Of a DNA stretch of 64,000 nt, positions 1 to 8,983 are shown piece by piece (the stretch's first letter is position 1; every line of letters begins with the position of its first letter). The DNA lies in assembly GCF_009733795.1 (NCBI RefSeq), contig NZ_WNXX01000004.1, positions 186,001 to 250,000 of the forward strand, written 5' to 3'. Position numbers and translations under genes: made by a program. Under the pieces are notes generated by a model. That model worked only from the letters and a program-made list of their open reading frames with translations. It was not told the DNA's origin and made no database searches. The stretch comes from Actinotalea caeni (GTDB lineage Bacteria > Actinomycetota > Actinomycetes > Actinomycetales > Beutenbergiaceae).

Positions 1-322
1 TGGTCTCCCGGTAGTACTTGCCGAGGCCGTCGAGGGTGACGCCGCGCTGCACCGGGACGCCCAGCGGCGGCACGTCGGTGATCTTGATCGTGTTGTTCTC
101 GCTGGCGGTGATCGCCTCGGACAGGTCGAACCCGACCTTCTTGGCGTCGACGTCGAAGGCCGCCACGAACTCGATGTCGCGCACGTGGTACGGGCCGAAC
201 TCGACGTGCATGAGGCCCGGCACCTTGCTGCGCGGGTCGGCGTCTGCGTAGAAGTGGACGCCCTGCACGAGCGACGCGGCGCAGTTGCCGACGCCCGCGA
301 TGGCGACTCGGATCGATCCCAT
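1..322 (-). CDS. ino1: Inositol-3-phosphate synthase, N-terminal part (cut by window edge)
   Basis: Only the first ~107 residues are present; the gene continues past the left edge. The reverse strand from the ATG at 322 reads [20 protein letters not shown], a Rossmann NAD-binding start, then a [20 protein letters not shown] stretch and FDVDAKKVG, all typical of the short actinobacterial myo-inositol-1-phosphate synthases. The enzyme converts glucose-6-phosphate to inositol-1-phosphate in the cytosol, feeding phosphatidylinositol and mycothiol synthesis. The upstream padR stop codon (323-325) abuts the ATG directly, so the two genes are translationally coupled and PadR probably controls ino1. 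Identification is firm from the sequence; the regulatory link is inference. Confidence 0.93.
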   Translation of the reverse strand, partial: MGSIRVAIAGVGNCAASLVQGVHFYADADPRSKVPGLMHVEFGPYHVRDIEFVAAFDVDAKKVGFDLSEAITASENNTIKITDVPPLGVPVQRGVTLDGLGKYYRET

Positions 323-931
323 TCAGTGCTCCTTCGGTGTCCGACGGCGGTCCTGCGCCCCCGGGGTGGATGTGGGGTGTGACGAGGTGTTGCGCTCGTG
401 GGTGATGAGGTCCTCGAGCCACCCGACCTCGCGGTCGATCTGCTCCAGGCCGTGCCGCTGCAGCTCGAGCGTCCAGGCGTCGCGGCGCTCGCGGTTGCGC
501 TGCATCTGCTCGCGCATCGCCTCCCGGCGCTCGAGCATCCGCATCCGCCGCCCCTCGAGGATGCGCAGCCGCACCTGCGGGTCGACCTCGGCGAACAGCG
601 AGAACCGCACGCCGAAGCTGTCGTCCTCCCAGGAGTCGGGGTCGGCGGTGCCCAGCGTCTGGGCGAGCCGCTCCTTCCCCTCGGCGGTGAGCTGGTAGAC
701 GATCCGGGTCCGCTTGCCCGCGAGGGCGTGCGGCAGGTCCGCGGTGTCGACCGCCTCGATGAGCCCGGCCGCCGTCAACGACTTCAGCGCGGGGTACAGC
801 GATCCGTACGACAGCGCGCGCACGGTCCCCAGCGTGGCGTTGAGCCGCTTGCGCAGCTCGTAGCCGTGCAGGGGTGCGTCTTGCAGCTGGCCCAGGATGG
901 CCAGCTCGAGGACGTCCGATCGTGCGCGCAT
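323..931 (-). CDS. PadR-family transcriptional regulator
   Basis: About 202 aa. The N-terminal winged helix (LELAILGQL, HGYELRKRL, SYGSLYPALKSL) is diagnostic of PadR, and the C-terminal half is a helical, arginine-rich dimerisation region (roughly residues 115-180). I start it at the ATG at 931, just before MRARSDVLELAI; an in-frame ATG at 952 would add seven residues and neither has a clear Shine-Dalgarno. It lies immediately upstream of ino1 with no gap, so it is co-transcribed with it. A palindrome overlapping the promoter -10 (973-1012) suggests autorepression. The effector is unknown. Confidence 0.9.
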   Translation of the reverse strand: MRARSDVLELAILGQLQDAPLHGYELRKRLNATLGTVRALSYGSLYPALKSLTAAGLIEAVDTADLPHALAGKRTRIVYQLTAEGKERLAQTLGTADPDSWEDDSFGVRFSLFAEVDPQVRLRILEGRRMRMLERREAMREQMQRNRERRDAWTLELQRHGLEQIDREVGWLEDLITHERNTSSHPTSTPGAQDRRRTPKEH

Positions 932-972
932 CGTCACCAGGTCGTTGGGCATGCCCGACGAGATGTCGAGCG

Positions 973-1012
973 GATATATCGAATTGATACATCGCCGACC
1001 TAACAAAGTCAA
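973..1012 (-). promoter_or_regulatory. padR-ino1 promoter with overlapping operator
   Basis: On the reverse strand TTGACT (1012-1007), a 17-base spacer and TATCAA (989-984) form a good -35/-10 pair. An imperfect palindrome, 973-993, GATATATCGAATTGATACATC in two halves (8 of 10 pairs match), covers the -10 and the expected start site. It is a strikingly AT-rich patch in a GC-rich neighbourhood. PadR proteins commonly bind ATGTAT/ATACAT-type palindromes, so this is the likely autoregulatory site. Confidence 0.6.
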
Positions 1013-1198
1013 CATATGTCAGGTCGGACGGATCGTGCCAGGGTCTGACGAGATCTCGATCGACCGGTTGCGCGCGGGCATGCGAGCGCTCCGCCACGGG
1101 GGTCCGTGCGCGTGCCCAGGACGGCAGGAGCGCGATGACCGCTCGGGCCAGCCGCCCCACGTCGAGGTTGCGCCGTGAGGCAGATGTGGGTCTGACCC

Positions 1199-1804
1199 TC
1201 AGGCGGGCCCGGACCGCCGCACACGCACCTCGAGCCACGGGTCGGCCAGCAGCGCCTCGTCGAACCGGAGGTCCGGCACGAGCGCGGGGTCGGGGAGGAA
1301 GCGCACCGCGGTCCCGGTGCGTCCCGTGGGCGGCACCTCGGTCAGCTCGTCCACCGGGAGACCGTGCCGGTACTCCTGGGTCCAGGACCCCTCGGCGCGG
1401 TGGTTGCTGTGGCGCAGCCAGGTGCTCAGCGCCGCGACCACCGACATCCCCTGCCGGGGCCGGCCGTCGGCGAGCCGGACGGCGTCGGTCCCGAAGAACC
1501 GCACGTCGCGCGTGGCCATGACCGGCTTGCGGACGACGCGGCCGGCGTCGTCGCGGCGGGTCTCGGTGCCCCGGCCGTCGTCGGAGACGGCGACCGAGCC
1601 GTCGTCGTGCACGACGACGGCGCACCGGCCCACCCGGCCGAGCGCCTCGGCCTCCTCGGCCGCGTAGGCGACCACCTCGAGCACCAGGTGGGTGAGGTCG
1701 CCGCCGAGGCGGGCGGCGTCGTCGCGGACGGCCCGCAGGTGCTCGGCATCGACCGGGTGCGCCCAGACGTGCGTCCGGGTGGGCCAGGACGCCGGTCCGG
1801 TCAC
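1199..1804 (-). CDS. GHKL (GyrB/Hsp90-like) ATP-binding domain protein
   Basis: About 201 aa from a GTG at 1804 that overlaps the stop of the flavin reductase (GTGA). It shows the Bergerat fold in order: LRAVRDDAARLGGDLTHLVLE (N-box-like helix), VVVHDDGSVAVSDDGRG (the D-x-G-x-G ATP lid motif), a KPVMATRDVRFF segment, then TGTAVRFLPDP near the end. The protein is only the ATPase module of a GyrB-type subunit: there is no transducer, TOPRIM or tail, so it is not a gyrase. Small stand-alone GHKL proteins of this kind are often annotated as GyrB-like in actinobacteria, with no established role. The coupling to the FMN reductase suggests co-expression only. Confidence 0.75.
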   Translation of the reverse strand: MTGPASWPTRTHVWAHPVDAEHLRAVRDDAARLGGDLTHLVLEVVAYAAEEAEALGRVGRCAVVVHDDGSVAVSDDGRGTETRRDDAGRVVRKPVMATRDVRFFGTDAVRLADGRPRQGMSVVAALSTWLRHSNHRAEGSWTQEYRHGLPVDELTEVPPTGRTGTAVRFLPDPALVPDLRFDEALLADPWLEVRVRRSGPA

Positions 1805-2370
1805 GCCCGCAGCGGCGCGAGCGCCGCGGTGGTGCGCTCCAGCAGGTCGAGCAGGTTGCGCAGCTCCTGCGGGCGGCGGTCCAGCGGGGCGAAGGCGCCG
1901 TCGTCGTCCCAGTCGAGGAACTCGTACAGCGCGACCTGGTGCCGCACCACGGTGCCCATGACGTTGGCGAGGATGCCGCGCCACTGCTCGGTGGCGCGGG
2001 TGCCGCCGTCGGCGCCGTAGGAGACGATGCCGAACCCCTTGAAGCCCCACTCCGGGTAGAGCACGTCGAGGGCGTTCTTCATGGCGGCCGGCACCCCGTG
2101 GTTGTACTCCGGGCTCACCCAGACGAAGCCGTCGTAGCGGTCGATCGTCTCGCTCCACGCACGGGTCTGGGGCACCTCGTAGCGCCGGTTCGCCGAGCCG
2201 GGCACGGTCGGCTCGCTCAGCAGCGGCAGGTCGAAGGCGGCGACGTCGACGAGGTCGTAGTCGGCGGCGTCGCGCCCCTGGGCCAGCTCGTGCACCCACC
2301 GGCCGACCGCCTCCCCTTTGCGGCCCGGCCGGGTGCTCCCGATGACGACGGCGATGCGCAGCTTGGTCAT
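1801..2370 (-). CDS. NADPH-dependent FMN reductase / flavodoxin-like quinone reductase
   Basis: 189 aa, the usual size for this family. The N-terminus RIAVVIGSTRPGRKGEAV is the phosphate-binding loop for FMN, SPEYNHGVPAAMKNALD is the signature second flavin-contacting segment (around residue 85-100), and VSYGADGGTRA follows. It should reduce FMN, quinones or azo compounds with NADPH in the cytosol. It sits upstream of, and overlaps by four bases, the GHKL gene. No regulatory site stands out upstream; the next gene is an epoxide hydrolase in the same direction 52 bases away. The physiological substrate cannot be told from sequence. Confidence 0.9.
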   Translation of the reverse strand: MTKLRIAVVIGSTRPGRKGEAVGRWVHELAQGRDAADYDLVDVAAFDLPLLSEPTVPGSANRRYEVPQTRAWSETIDRYDGFVWVSPEYNHGVPAAMKNALDVLYPEWGFKGFGIVSYGADGGTRATEQWRGILANVMGTVVRHQVALYEFLDWDDDGAFAPLDRRPQELRNLLDLLERTTAALAPLRA

Positions 2371-2422
2371 GCCTCCTACAGAACCACACCGTGCTCGGGC
2401 ACCGCCGCCGCCACCGCCCGTC

Positions 2423-3595
2423 TCAGCGCAGCATCGCGAAGAAGGCCCGCACGTCGTCCACCAGCAGCTCTGGGACCTCCATCGCTGGGAAGTGCCCGCC
2501 GGCGTCGTACTCGGTCCATCGCACGACGTTGCCCGAGTCGACGAGAGCGCGGATCGAGGTGTCCGCGGCGAACACCGCGACGCCGACCGGGACCGACGGG
2601 GCGTCCTGCCAGCCCGACGAGGCGTCGTCGTCGCCCGGCGCCGTCCACGGGATGTCGGAGTGCATGCTCTCGTAGACGAAGTGCGCGGAGCCGGCGCCGC
2701 CGCCGCTGAACCAGGTCGCGGTCACGGTGGTCAGCAGCTGGTCGCGGTCGACGGCGTCCTCCGGCAGCGCCTTGCCGGGGTCCGTCCAGGCCTGGTACTT
2801 CTCCACCATCCAGGCCAGCTGCGCGACCGGGGAGTCGTGCAGAGCGACACCGATCGTGGACGGCTGGTTGGACTGCAGGGCCAGGTAGCCGGAGCCGGTC
2901 GCCTCGAACTCGGCCGAGAGCCGGGCTCGCTCCCTGTCGCGCTCGCTCAGCTCGAGACCCTCGGGCAGGGCGCCGTAGCCGGTGGGCCCGTTCATGTGAA
3001 CGCCGATCACGGTGTCCGGGCTGACCCCGGCCAGCATGCCGGCCACGCCTGCACCGATGTCGCCGCCCTGGGTGCCGTACCTCGTGTACCCGAGCCGTCG
3101 CATCAGCTCGGCGTAGGCGGCCACCGTCGTCGGCAACCCCCAGCCCGTGGTGGTCACCGGCGGGGAGAGCCCGAATCCGGGCAGCGTCGGCATCACCAGG
3201 TGGAAGGCGTCTGCCGGGTCACCGCCATGGGCACGCGGGTCCGTGAGCGGTCCGACGATCCTCTGGAACTCGACCGGCGTGCTGGGCCATCCGTGGCTGA
3301 CGAGCAGCGGCAGCGCATCCGGCTCGGGCGAGCGCACGTGGAAGAAGTGGAGCTCTTGGCCGTCGATCGTCGTGGTGAACTGCGGCAGCTCGTTGAGGCG
3401 CCTCTCTTGCGCGCGCCAGTCGAACTCGTCGCGCCAGTACGCGGCCAGGTCCTGCAGGTAGCGCACCGGGGTGCCGCGCTCCCACCCCACACCGGGAAGC
3501 GCGGGCGCCCAACGGGTGCGTGACAGGCGTGCGTGGAGGTCGTCGAGATCCGCCTGCGTGACCGCGAGGGTGAAGGGCCTGATCGATGTGTGCAT
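2423..3595 (-). CDS. Epoxide hydrolase, microsomal-EH-type alpha/beta hydrolase
   Basis: 390 aa. An N-terminal EHN segment (residues ~4-110, with LHARLSRTRWA and WRAQERRLNELPQF) precedes the alpha/beta hydrolase core, as in microsomal-type epoxide hydrolases. HGWPSTPVEF carries the HGxP oxyanion-hole motif, GGDIGAGVAGMLA holds the nucleophilic Asp (~residue 177), and the C-terminal GGHFPAMEVPELL holds the catalytic His. It should open epoxides to diols. It is transcribed divergently from the WYL regulator with only 63 bases between starts, so that regulator is the likely controller. No signal peptide is visible, so it is cytosolic. Confidence 0.9.
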   Translation of the reverse strand: MHTSIRPFTLAVTQADLDDLHARLSRTRWAPALPGVGWERGTPVRYLQDLAAYWRDEFDWRAQERRLNELPQFTTTIDGQELHFFHVRSPEPDALPLLVSHGWPSTPVEFQRIVGPLTDPRAHGGDPADAFHLVMPTLPGFGLSPPVTTTGWGLPTTVAAYAELMRRLGYTRYGTQGGDIGAGVAGMLAGVSPDTVIGVHMNGPTGYGALPEGLELSERDRERARLSAEFEATGSGYLALQSNQPSTIGVALHDSPVAQLAWMVEKYQAWTDPGKALPEDAVDRDQLLTTVTATWFSGGGAGSAHFVYESMHSDIPWTAPGDDDASSGWQDAPSVPVGVAVFAADTSIRALVDSGNVVRWTEYDAGGHFPAMEVPELLVDDVRAFFAMLR

Positions 3596-3658
3596 GACCC
3601 GACGCTAGGAACCAATGCGGCACACATCGTTCCTCATAGGCGTGCGAAGATCGGGAGC

Positions 3659-4651
3659 GTGCTGGCCACCTCGGCTCGACTCCTTCAGCTCCTGACGCTG
3701 CTGCAGACGCGACGTGCCTGGCGCGGCACCGACCTCGCCGAGCGCCTGGGCGTCGGGACGCGCACGGTGCGCAACGACGTCGCTCGGCTCCGCGAGCTTG
3801 GTTACCCGGTGGAATCGGCAGTGGGGCGCGCAGGGGGCTACCGCCTCGGCGCCGGCGCGACCCTGCCGCCGCTGCTGCTTGACGACGACGAGGCGTGCGC
3901 GGTCGCCGTGGGTCTGCGCGCAGGCGTGGTCGGTGGTGTGCTGGGGATGGCGGAGGCGTCGGTCCAGGCGCTGACGAAGCTGGACCAGATGCTGCCCTCC
4001 CGGGTGCGGCACCGCGTCGCGCGGCTCGCCGCCGCGATCGAGGGGGTGCCGGCCGAGGGGCCGCCGGTCGCCGTCGAGGTGCTCACGGCGATCGCGGGCG
4101 CGACACAGGACCGTCAGCAGCTGCGGTTCGACTACACGACGCACGACGGAGCCGTGACGCGGCGTGCCGCCGAGCCGCACCGGCTGGTGCACGTGCACCG
4201 TCACTGGTACCTGCTCGCGTGGGACGTCGACCGCGCGGACTGGCGGACCTTCCGGGTCGACAGGATCGCACTACGCACCCCGAACGGTCCGCGGTTCGTG
4301 CCGCGTGACCCTCCCGACCCGGACGTGGGCGGCTACGTCGAGCGGAGCGTGCGGGAGGCGATCTGGCAGCATCGCGCTCGGATCCTGCTCCACGCCCCGC
4401 TGCGGGAGGCGGCGGAGCGCGTCACCCCCGCGATCGGCACCCTCGAAGCCGTGGACGAGTCGACCTGCGAGCTCCGGACGGGAGCCGACACGCTGCCGGT
4501 GCTTGCGGTCTATCTCGGGTTCCTCGGGTTCGACTTCGAGGTGCTGGACCCACCCGAGCTGCTCGAGCACGTGCGCGTGCTCGCCGATCGTTACGGCCGT
4601 GCCGCAGGTGTCCACGCGACGTCCGGGTGTGCCGCTCCCGCCACGTCCTGA
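3659..4651 (+). CDS. YafY-type HTH/WYL-domain transcriptional regulator
   Basis: About 330 aa starting at GTG 3659 (SARLLQLLTLLQTRRAWRG), which is where homology to the family begins; longer in-frame starts run into the divergent epoxide hydrolase. The N-terminal HTH_11 domain (GTDLAERLGVGTRTVRNDVARL) is followed by a WYL domain (residues ~140-220; HRHWYLLAWDVDRADWRTFRVDRI) and a C-terminal WCX extension. WYL domains bind nucleic acids or nucleotides and regulate stress or defence genes; here the tight divergent pairing with an epoxide hydrolase suggests control of that enzyme. Ligand unknown. Confidence 0.88.
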   Translation: MLATSARLLQLLTLLQTRRAWRGTDLAERLGVGTRTVRNDVARLRELGYPVESAVGRAGGYRLGAGATLPPLLLDDDEACAVAVGLRAGVVGGVLGMAEASVQALTKLDQMLPSRVRHRVARLAAAIEGVPAEGPPVAVEVLTAIAGATQDRQQLRFDYTTHDGAVTRRAAEPHRLVHVHRHWYLLAWDVDRADWRTFRVDRIALRTPNGPRFVPRDPPDPDVGGYVERSVREAIWQHRARILLHAPLREAAERVTPAIGTLEAVDESTCELRTGADTLPVLAVYLGFLGFDFEVLDPPELLEHVRVLADRYGRAAGVHATSGCAAPATS

Positions 4652-4813
4652 GCGACGACGCGCGCCCGCGATGGTGTGGCTCGCACCCCACCGTGCGCGC
4701 GGATCGTGTGAAGGTTGGAGGGACGTCCCGTGGCCCTGGGACGTCGCGACGCATACTGAACGACGGCCCCGCCCGGGGCCACAGCCATGCCCGACGACCC
4801 CTCAGGAGTCCGT

Positions 4814-7153
4814 GTGCCGTCCGAGCGCAAGCCGACCGGTCCTTCCCGGCGCAGCGTCAAGACGCCGCCGACCGTCCCGCCCCGCCGCGGTACGTCTGCC
4901 ACCACGAAGGTGAGCGGTGCGCGCACGGGTGCTGCGTCGTCGACCGCGAAGAAGGGGAGCACCCGACCGAGCGGCAAGAAGAAGCGGTCGTTCTGGAACT
5001 ACCCGCGCCGCGGCAAGGGCCCGATCCGCCGCTGGCTGCCGAGCTGGCGGTTCCTGCTCGCGTCCGGGCTCGCCCTGTTCGCGCTCGGCGCCGGGGTGTT
5101 CTTCTACCTCTACGCGACCACCGACGTGCCGGAGCCGGAGGACGTCGCGCTCGCGCAGTCGAGCACCGTCTACTTCGCCGACGGCACCACCGAGATGGGC
5201 TCCTTCGCCGAGGTCGACCGCACGATCATCGACGCCACCACGCTGCCGCCGCACGTGGGGCAGGCGGTCGTGGCATCGGAGGACCGGCGCTTCTACTCCA
5301 ACTCCGGCATCGACCCCATCGGGCTGCTGCGCGCGATCTGGAACAACGTGCGCGGCAACCCGACGCAGGGCGGTTCTACGCTGACGCAGCAGTACGTCGA
5401 GCGCTACTACACCGGGCAGACCTCGGGCTACAGCGACAAGGTCCGCGAGGTCATCCTCGCGCTCAAGATCGACCGGGAGCAGTCGAAGGAGGAGATCCTC
5501 GGCAACTACCTGAACACGATCTACTTCGGCCGTGGCGCCTACGGCATCGAGCGCGCCGCGCAGTCCTACTTCGACAAGCCGGCGGCCGAGCTGACCGTGA
5601 GCGAGTCGGCGATGCTCGCCGGGATCATCCCCTCGCCGTCGCGGTGGGACCCCGCCGTCGACCCGGAGCAGGCCGAGGCCCGCTGGAACCGCACCCTGGA
5701 CTTCATGGTCGACGGCGGCTACCTCACCGAGGCCGAGCGCGCCGAGCAGGTCTTCCCCGAGGTCGTCGAGCCCCAGCAGAACAACCGGCTCGGCGGGCCC
5801 AACGGCTACCTGCTCGACATGGTGCGCTCGGAGCTGCTCGACCGCGGCGAGCTCAGCCAGGACATGATCGACGGCGGTGGTCTCGACATCATCACGACGA
5901 TCGACCCGACGCTGCAGGACCTCATGGTCGAGACGGCGCAGAGCCTGCCCGACGACGCCCCGGAGAACCTCAAGGTCGCGATGGTCTCGATGGACCCGCG
6001 CACCGGTGCGATCGTCGCGCTCTACGGCGGCCCGGACTTCGTGGAGGAGCCGCGTAACCGTGTGACGCAGGACGTCGCGCAGGGCGGGTCGACCTTCAAG
6101 CCGTTCACGCTCATCGCGGCGCTGGAGGACGGGATCCCGCTCGAGCAGCGCTACCCGTCCTACACGCCGATGGAGTTCGACGGCTACACGGTGCGCAACT
6201 TCGACTCCTACAACCGCGGCAACATCGACCTGGTCGCTGCCACGCTGGACTCGGTGAACACCGTGTACGTGCAGCTCAACAACGAGGTCGGTCCCGAGCG
6301 CACCGTCGAGGTCGCCACCCGGCTCGGGCTGCCCGAGGACACCCTCGGGCTGGAGCCGTACCCGGTGAACGTGCTGGGCGCCGCGTCGCCGCACCCGCTG
6401 GACATGGTCACCGCGTACTCGACGATCGCGGCGGGCGGCGAGCGCCACGAGAGCTTCATCGTCGCCGAGGCGGTCGACTCCGAGGGCACCGTGGTCTACA
6501 GCGGCCAGCGCCCGGGCGTGCAGGAGTTCGACCCGCAGGTGATCGCTGACGCCACCTACGCGATGACGCAGGTGGTCGAGCGCGGCACCGGCCGCACCGC
6601 GAGCCAGATCGGGCGCCCCGCCGCGGGCAAGACCGGCTCGTCGCAGGACTACCGCTCGGCCTGGTTCGTCGGGTTCGTGCCGCAGCTGACGACGGCGGTC
6701 GCGCTCTACCAGCCGGGCGAGGACGGCACCGAGGAGGTGCTGACCCCGTTCGGTGGCGCCAACCCGGTCGCGGGCGGCACCTGGCCGACGACGCTGTGGA
6801 CGCAGTTCATGACCGAGGCGGTCGCCGACCTGCCGGTCGAGGACTTCCCGGAGCGCAGCCAGCCGGTGCAGCCGACGCGCCAGCCGACGCAGGAGCCCAC
6901 CGAGGAGGAGACGACCGAGGAGCCGACGACCGAGGAGCCGACGACGGAGGAGCCCACGACGGAGGAGCCGACGACGACGGAGCCGCCCACCACGACCCCG
7001 CCGCCGACCACGCCCCCGACGACGGAGCCTCCCGAGGACCCGACCGACGACCCCACGGACGAACCGACGGACGAACCGACCGACGACGAGGGCGGCGCCG
7101 GGGCCGACCCGCCGCCGTCCAGGCCCGGCGGTGGCTCGAACGGCAGCGGCTGA
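4814..7153 (+). CDS. Bifunctional class A penicillin-binding protein (GT51 + transpeptidase)
   Basis: About 779 aa. I choose the GTG at 4814 because AGGAG lies five bases upstream; the ATG at 4787 adds nine residues without a ribosome site. Order: basic, Ser/Thr-rich cytosolic tail (1-75), one membrane segment (FLLASGLALFALGAGVFFYL), GT51 transglycosylase (VASEDRRFYSNSGID with the catalytic Glu; GGSTLTQQYVE), linker, transpeptidase (GGSTFKPFTL = SxxK; SVN; KTGSSQ = KTG) and a C-terminal tail rich in TEEPT and PTDEPTD repeats (from about 6880). It polymerises and crosslinks peptidoglycan at the outer membrane face. It precedes rpsF by ~220 bases, its usual place in actinobacteria (PonA-like). 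Confidence 0.93.
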   Translation: MPSERKPTGPSRRSVKTPPTVPPRRGTSATTKVSGARTGAASSTAKKGSTRPSGKKKRSFWNYPRRGKGPIRRWLPSWRFLLASGLALFALGAGVFFYLYATTDVPEPEDVALAQSSTVYFADGTTEMGSFAEVDRTIIDATTLPPHVGQAVVASEDRRFYSNSGIDPIGLLRAIWNNVRGNPTQGGSTLTQQYVERYYTGQTSGYSDKVREVILALKIDREQSKEEILGNYLNTIYFGRGAYGIERAAQSYFDKPAAELTVSESAMLAGIIPSPSRWDPAVDPEQAEARWNRTLDFMVDGGYLTEAERAEQVFPEVVEPQQNNRLGGPNGYLLDMVRSELLDRGELSQDMIDGGGLDIITTIDPTLQDLMVETAQSLPDDAPENLKVAMVSMDPRTGAIVALYGGPDFVEEPRNRVTQDVAQGGSTFKPFTLIAALEDGIPLEQRYPSYTPMEFDGYTVRNFDSYNRGNIDLVAATLDSVNTVYVQLNNEVGPERTVEVATRLGLPEDTLGLEPYPVNVLGAASPHPLDMVTAYSTIAAGGERHESFIVAEAVDSEGTVVYSGQRPGVQEFDPQVIADATYAMTQVVERGTGRTASQIGRPAAGKTGSSQDYRSAWFVGFVPQLTTAVALYQPGEDGTEEVLTPFGGANPVAGGTWPTTLWTQFMTEAVADLPVEDFPERSQPVQPTRQPTQEPTEEETTEEPTTEEPTTEEPTTEEPTTTEPPTTTPPPTTPPTTEPPEDPTDDPTDEPTDEPTDDEGGAGADPPPSRPGGGSNGSG

Positions 7154-7255
7154 CCGACGGTCGACGCCGGCGCTGCGGCCCGGCATCTCGGCTCGCCGGC
7201 GGTGCTCACCGGGTGGGGTGGCCCACACCGGTACCGGCGACGCCCACCGGTCCGC

Positions 7256-7261
7256 TAGAAT
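7256..7261 (+). promoter_or_regulatory. Candidate -10 of the rpsF operon
   Basis: TAGAAT here matches the -10 consensus well and is followed by a ~110-base leader to the rpsF ATG. The corresponding -35 region has no good hexamer. The leader ends with AAGGAGG at 7355-7361, an unusually complete ribosome site 11 bases before the ATG. Confidence 0.35.
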
Positions 7262-7372
7262 CCTGTGGTTTGTGTCCGTCCGCGTACCGAGCGCGGCCGG
7301 CACAGCACATCGCATGACCCTCCTGTCACGGAGACACCGTGACCGCCTAGACCGAAGGAGGTGGGTACACAC

Positions 7373-7663
7373 ATGCGTCAGTACGAGCTGATGATCATCC
7401 TCGACCCCGAGGTGGACGAGCGCACCGTCGCACCCTCCCTGGAGAAGTTCCTCTCCGTCATCACCACCGGTGGTGGCTCCGTGGAGAACGTGGACATCTG
7501 GGGCCGGCGCCGTCTCGCCTACGAGATCGCCAAGCGCTCCGAGGGCATCTACGCCGTCGTCAACATGACGGCCACGCCCGAGCTCGCCAAGGAGCTCGAC
7601 CGCCAGCTGGGGCTGAACGAGTCGGTGCTGCGCACCAAGCTCATCCGTCCCGACGCCCACTGA
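7373..7663 (+). CDS. rpsF: 30S ribosomal protein S6
   Basis: 96 aa from ATG 7373 ([17 protein letters not shown]), the conserved S6 start; the in-frame GTG at 7361 lies inside the Shine-Dalgarno and is rejected. The ferredoxin-like S6 fold is visible through [12 protein letters not shown] and [20 protein letters not shown]6 binds the central domain of 16S rRNA with S18, whose gene is two downstream. First gene of the rpsF-ssb-rpsR-rplI operon. Confidence 0.98.
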   Translation: MRQYELMIILDPEVDERTVAPSLEKFLSVITTGGGSVENVDIWGRRRLAYEIAKRSEGIYAVVNMTATPELAKELDRQLGLNESVLRTKLIRPDAH

Positions 7664-7688
7664 CCACAACGCGCCGAAGGAGTCTCGT

Positions 7689-8210
7689 ATGGCAGGCGAC
7701 ACCGTCATCACCGTCGTGGGGAACCTGACCGCCGACCCCGAGCTGCGGTTCACGCCGTCGGGTGCCGCGGTCGCGAACTTCACCGTGGCCTCCACGCCGC
7801 GGCAGTTCGACCGTCAGAGCAACGAGTGGAAGGACGGCGACACGCTGTTCATGCGTTGCTCCATCTGGCGTGAGGCCGCCGAGAACGTGGCCGAGTCGCT
7901 GACCAAGGGCACCCGCGTCATCGTGCAGGGTCGCCTCGTGCAGCGCTCCTACGAGACCCGTGAGGGCGAGAAGCGCACCGTCGTGGAGATGCAGGTCGAC
8001 GAGATCGGCCCGTCGCTGCGCTACGCCACGGCCAAGGTCACCCGCAGCCAGCGTTCCGGCGGCGGCGGTGGCTTCGGTGGGGGCGGCGGTGGCGGCTCCT
8101 ACGGCGGCGGCGGTGGCGGCGGCTACGGCGGCGGCCAGGGTTCGGGCAGCAACGCCGAGGACCCGTGGGCCAGCAGCGGTTCGTCGTTCTCCGACGAGCC
8201 CCCCTTCTAA
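7689..8210 (+). CDS. ssb: Single-stranded DNA-binding protein
   Basis: 173 aa. The OB fold occupies residues 1-110 ([58 protein letters not shown]), followed by a flexible tail of almost pure glycine with Ser/Tyr (residues ~119-155) and the acidic tip FSDEPPF that recruits replication and repair partners. The ribosome site GAAGGAGT precedes the ATG. Placement between rpsF and rpsR is conserved across bacteria and couples SSB supply to ribosome synthesis. Confidence 0.98.
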   Translation: MAGDTVITVVGNLTADPELRFTPSGAAVANFTVASTPRQFDRQSNEWKDGDTLFMRCSIWREAAENVAESLTKGTRVIVQGRLVQRSYETREGEKRTVVEMQVDEIGPSLRYATAKVTRSQRSGGGGGFGGGGGGGSYGGGGGGGYGGGQGSGSNAEDPWASSGSSFSDEPPF

Positions 8211-8257
8211 ACATCCCCGCGTCTGGCTGACGCGAAGCATTCGAGGAGACATCAACC

Positions 8258-8497
8258 ATGGCGAGGAACACTCGCAAGCCGGTCATCAAGAAGGTGAAGC
8301 CGGTCAAGCGTCCCGTTCTGGAGAACGGGATCGACTACAAGGACGTCGCGACCCTGCGGAAGTTCATCTCCGACCGCGGCAAGATCCGTGCGCGTCGCGT
8401 CACCGGCGTGACCGTCCAGGAGCAGCGCAAGATCGCCCGCGCCGTCAAGAACGCGCGCGAGATGGCGCTGCTGCCGTACTCCGGCTCGGGCCGCTGA
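8258..8497 (+). CDS. rpsR: 30S ribosomal protein S18 (zinc-free form)
   Basis: 79 aa with the S18 core [22 protein letters not shown] and the C-terminal [12 protein letters not shown]. It contains no cysteine, so it is the C-minus form lacking the CxxC zinc ribbon found in many actinobacterial S18 proteins. GAGGAGA lies a few bases upstream of the ATG. S18 pairs with S6 on the 30S platform. Whether a second, zinc-binding S18 exists elsewhere in the genome cannot be seen here. Confidence 0.97.
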   Translation: MARNTRKPVIKKVKPVKRPVLENGIDYKDVATLRKFISDRGKIRARRVTGVTVQEQRKIARAVKNAREMALLPYSGSGR

Positions 8498-8510
8498 GGG
8501 AGGGGCTGAC

Positions 8511-8966
8511 ATGACGACGAAGCTCATCCTCACGCACGAGGTGACGGGGCTCGGCGCGCCGGGCGACGTCATCGAGGTCAAGGACGGGTACGCCCGCAAC
8601 TACCTCCTCCCGCGTGGCCTCGCCACCGGGTGGACCAAGGGCGCCCAGAAGCAGATCGACGCCATCCAGGGCGCGCGCCGCAAGCGCGAGATCGCCACGA
8701 TCGAGGAGGCCCGCGCCGCGCGTGACGCGCTGCAGGCCAAGCCGGTGGTCGTGAAGGTCCGCGCGGGCGAGGCGGGTCGCCTGTTCGGCGCCGTCACCAC
8801 CGCCGACATCGCCGAGGCCGTCGCCGCGGCGGGCGGGCCGGCGATCGACCGTCGCAAGGTCGAGATCCGCAACCCGATCAAGTCGCTCGGCTCGCACCAG
8901 GTCACGGTGCGCCTGCACGACGACGTCTCCGCGACCATCGAGGTCCAGGTGGTCCCGGGCGCGTAA
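8511..8966 (+). CDS. rplI: 50S ribosomal protein L9
   Basis: 151 aa. The N-terminal domain shows [32 protein letters not shown], the L9 signature, then the long connecting helix ([16 protein letters not shown]) and the C-terminal domain ([38 protein letters not shown]). It begins 13 bases after rpsR with GAGGGAGGGG upstream. L9 binds 23S rRNA domain V near L1. Last gene of the operon, followed by a strong hairpin. Confidence 0.97.
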   Translation: MTTKLILTHEVTGLGAPGDVIEVKDGYARNYLLPRGLATGWTKGAQKQIDAIQGARRKREIATIEEARAARDALQAKPVVVKVRAGEAGRLFGAVTTADIAEAVAAAGGPAIDRRKVEIRNPIKSLGSHQVTVRLHDDVSATIEVQVVPGA

Positions 8967-8983
8967 CCCGGTCAGCATCGCTC

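Noticed and set aside
1009-1224. Small reverse ORF of 71 residues between padR and the GHKL gene
   Set aside because: It overlaps the GHKL stop, covers the padR promoter and has shadow-like composition with no ribosome site.
4802-7795. 997-residue reverse-strand open frame
   Set aside because: It is the shadow of the PBP and rpsF genes; composition is Arg/Gly/Val-rich without domain motifs, and the forward genes are certain.
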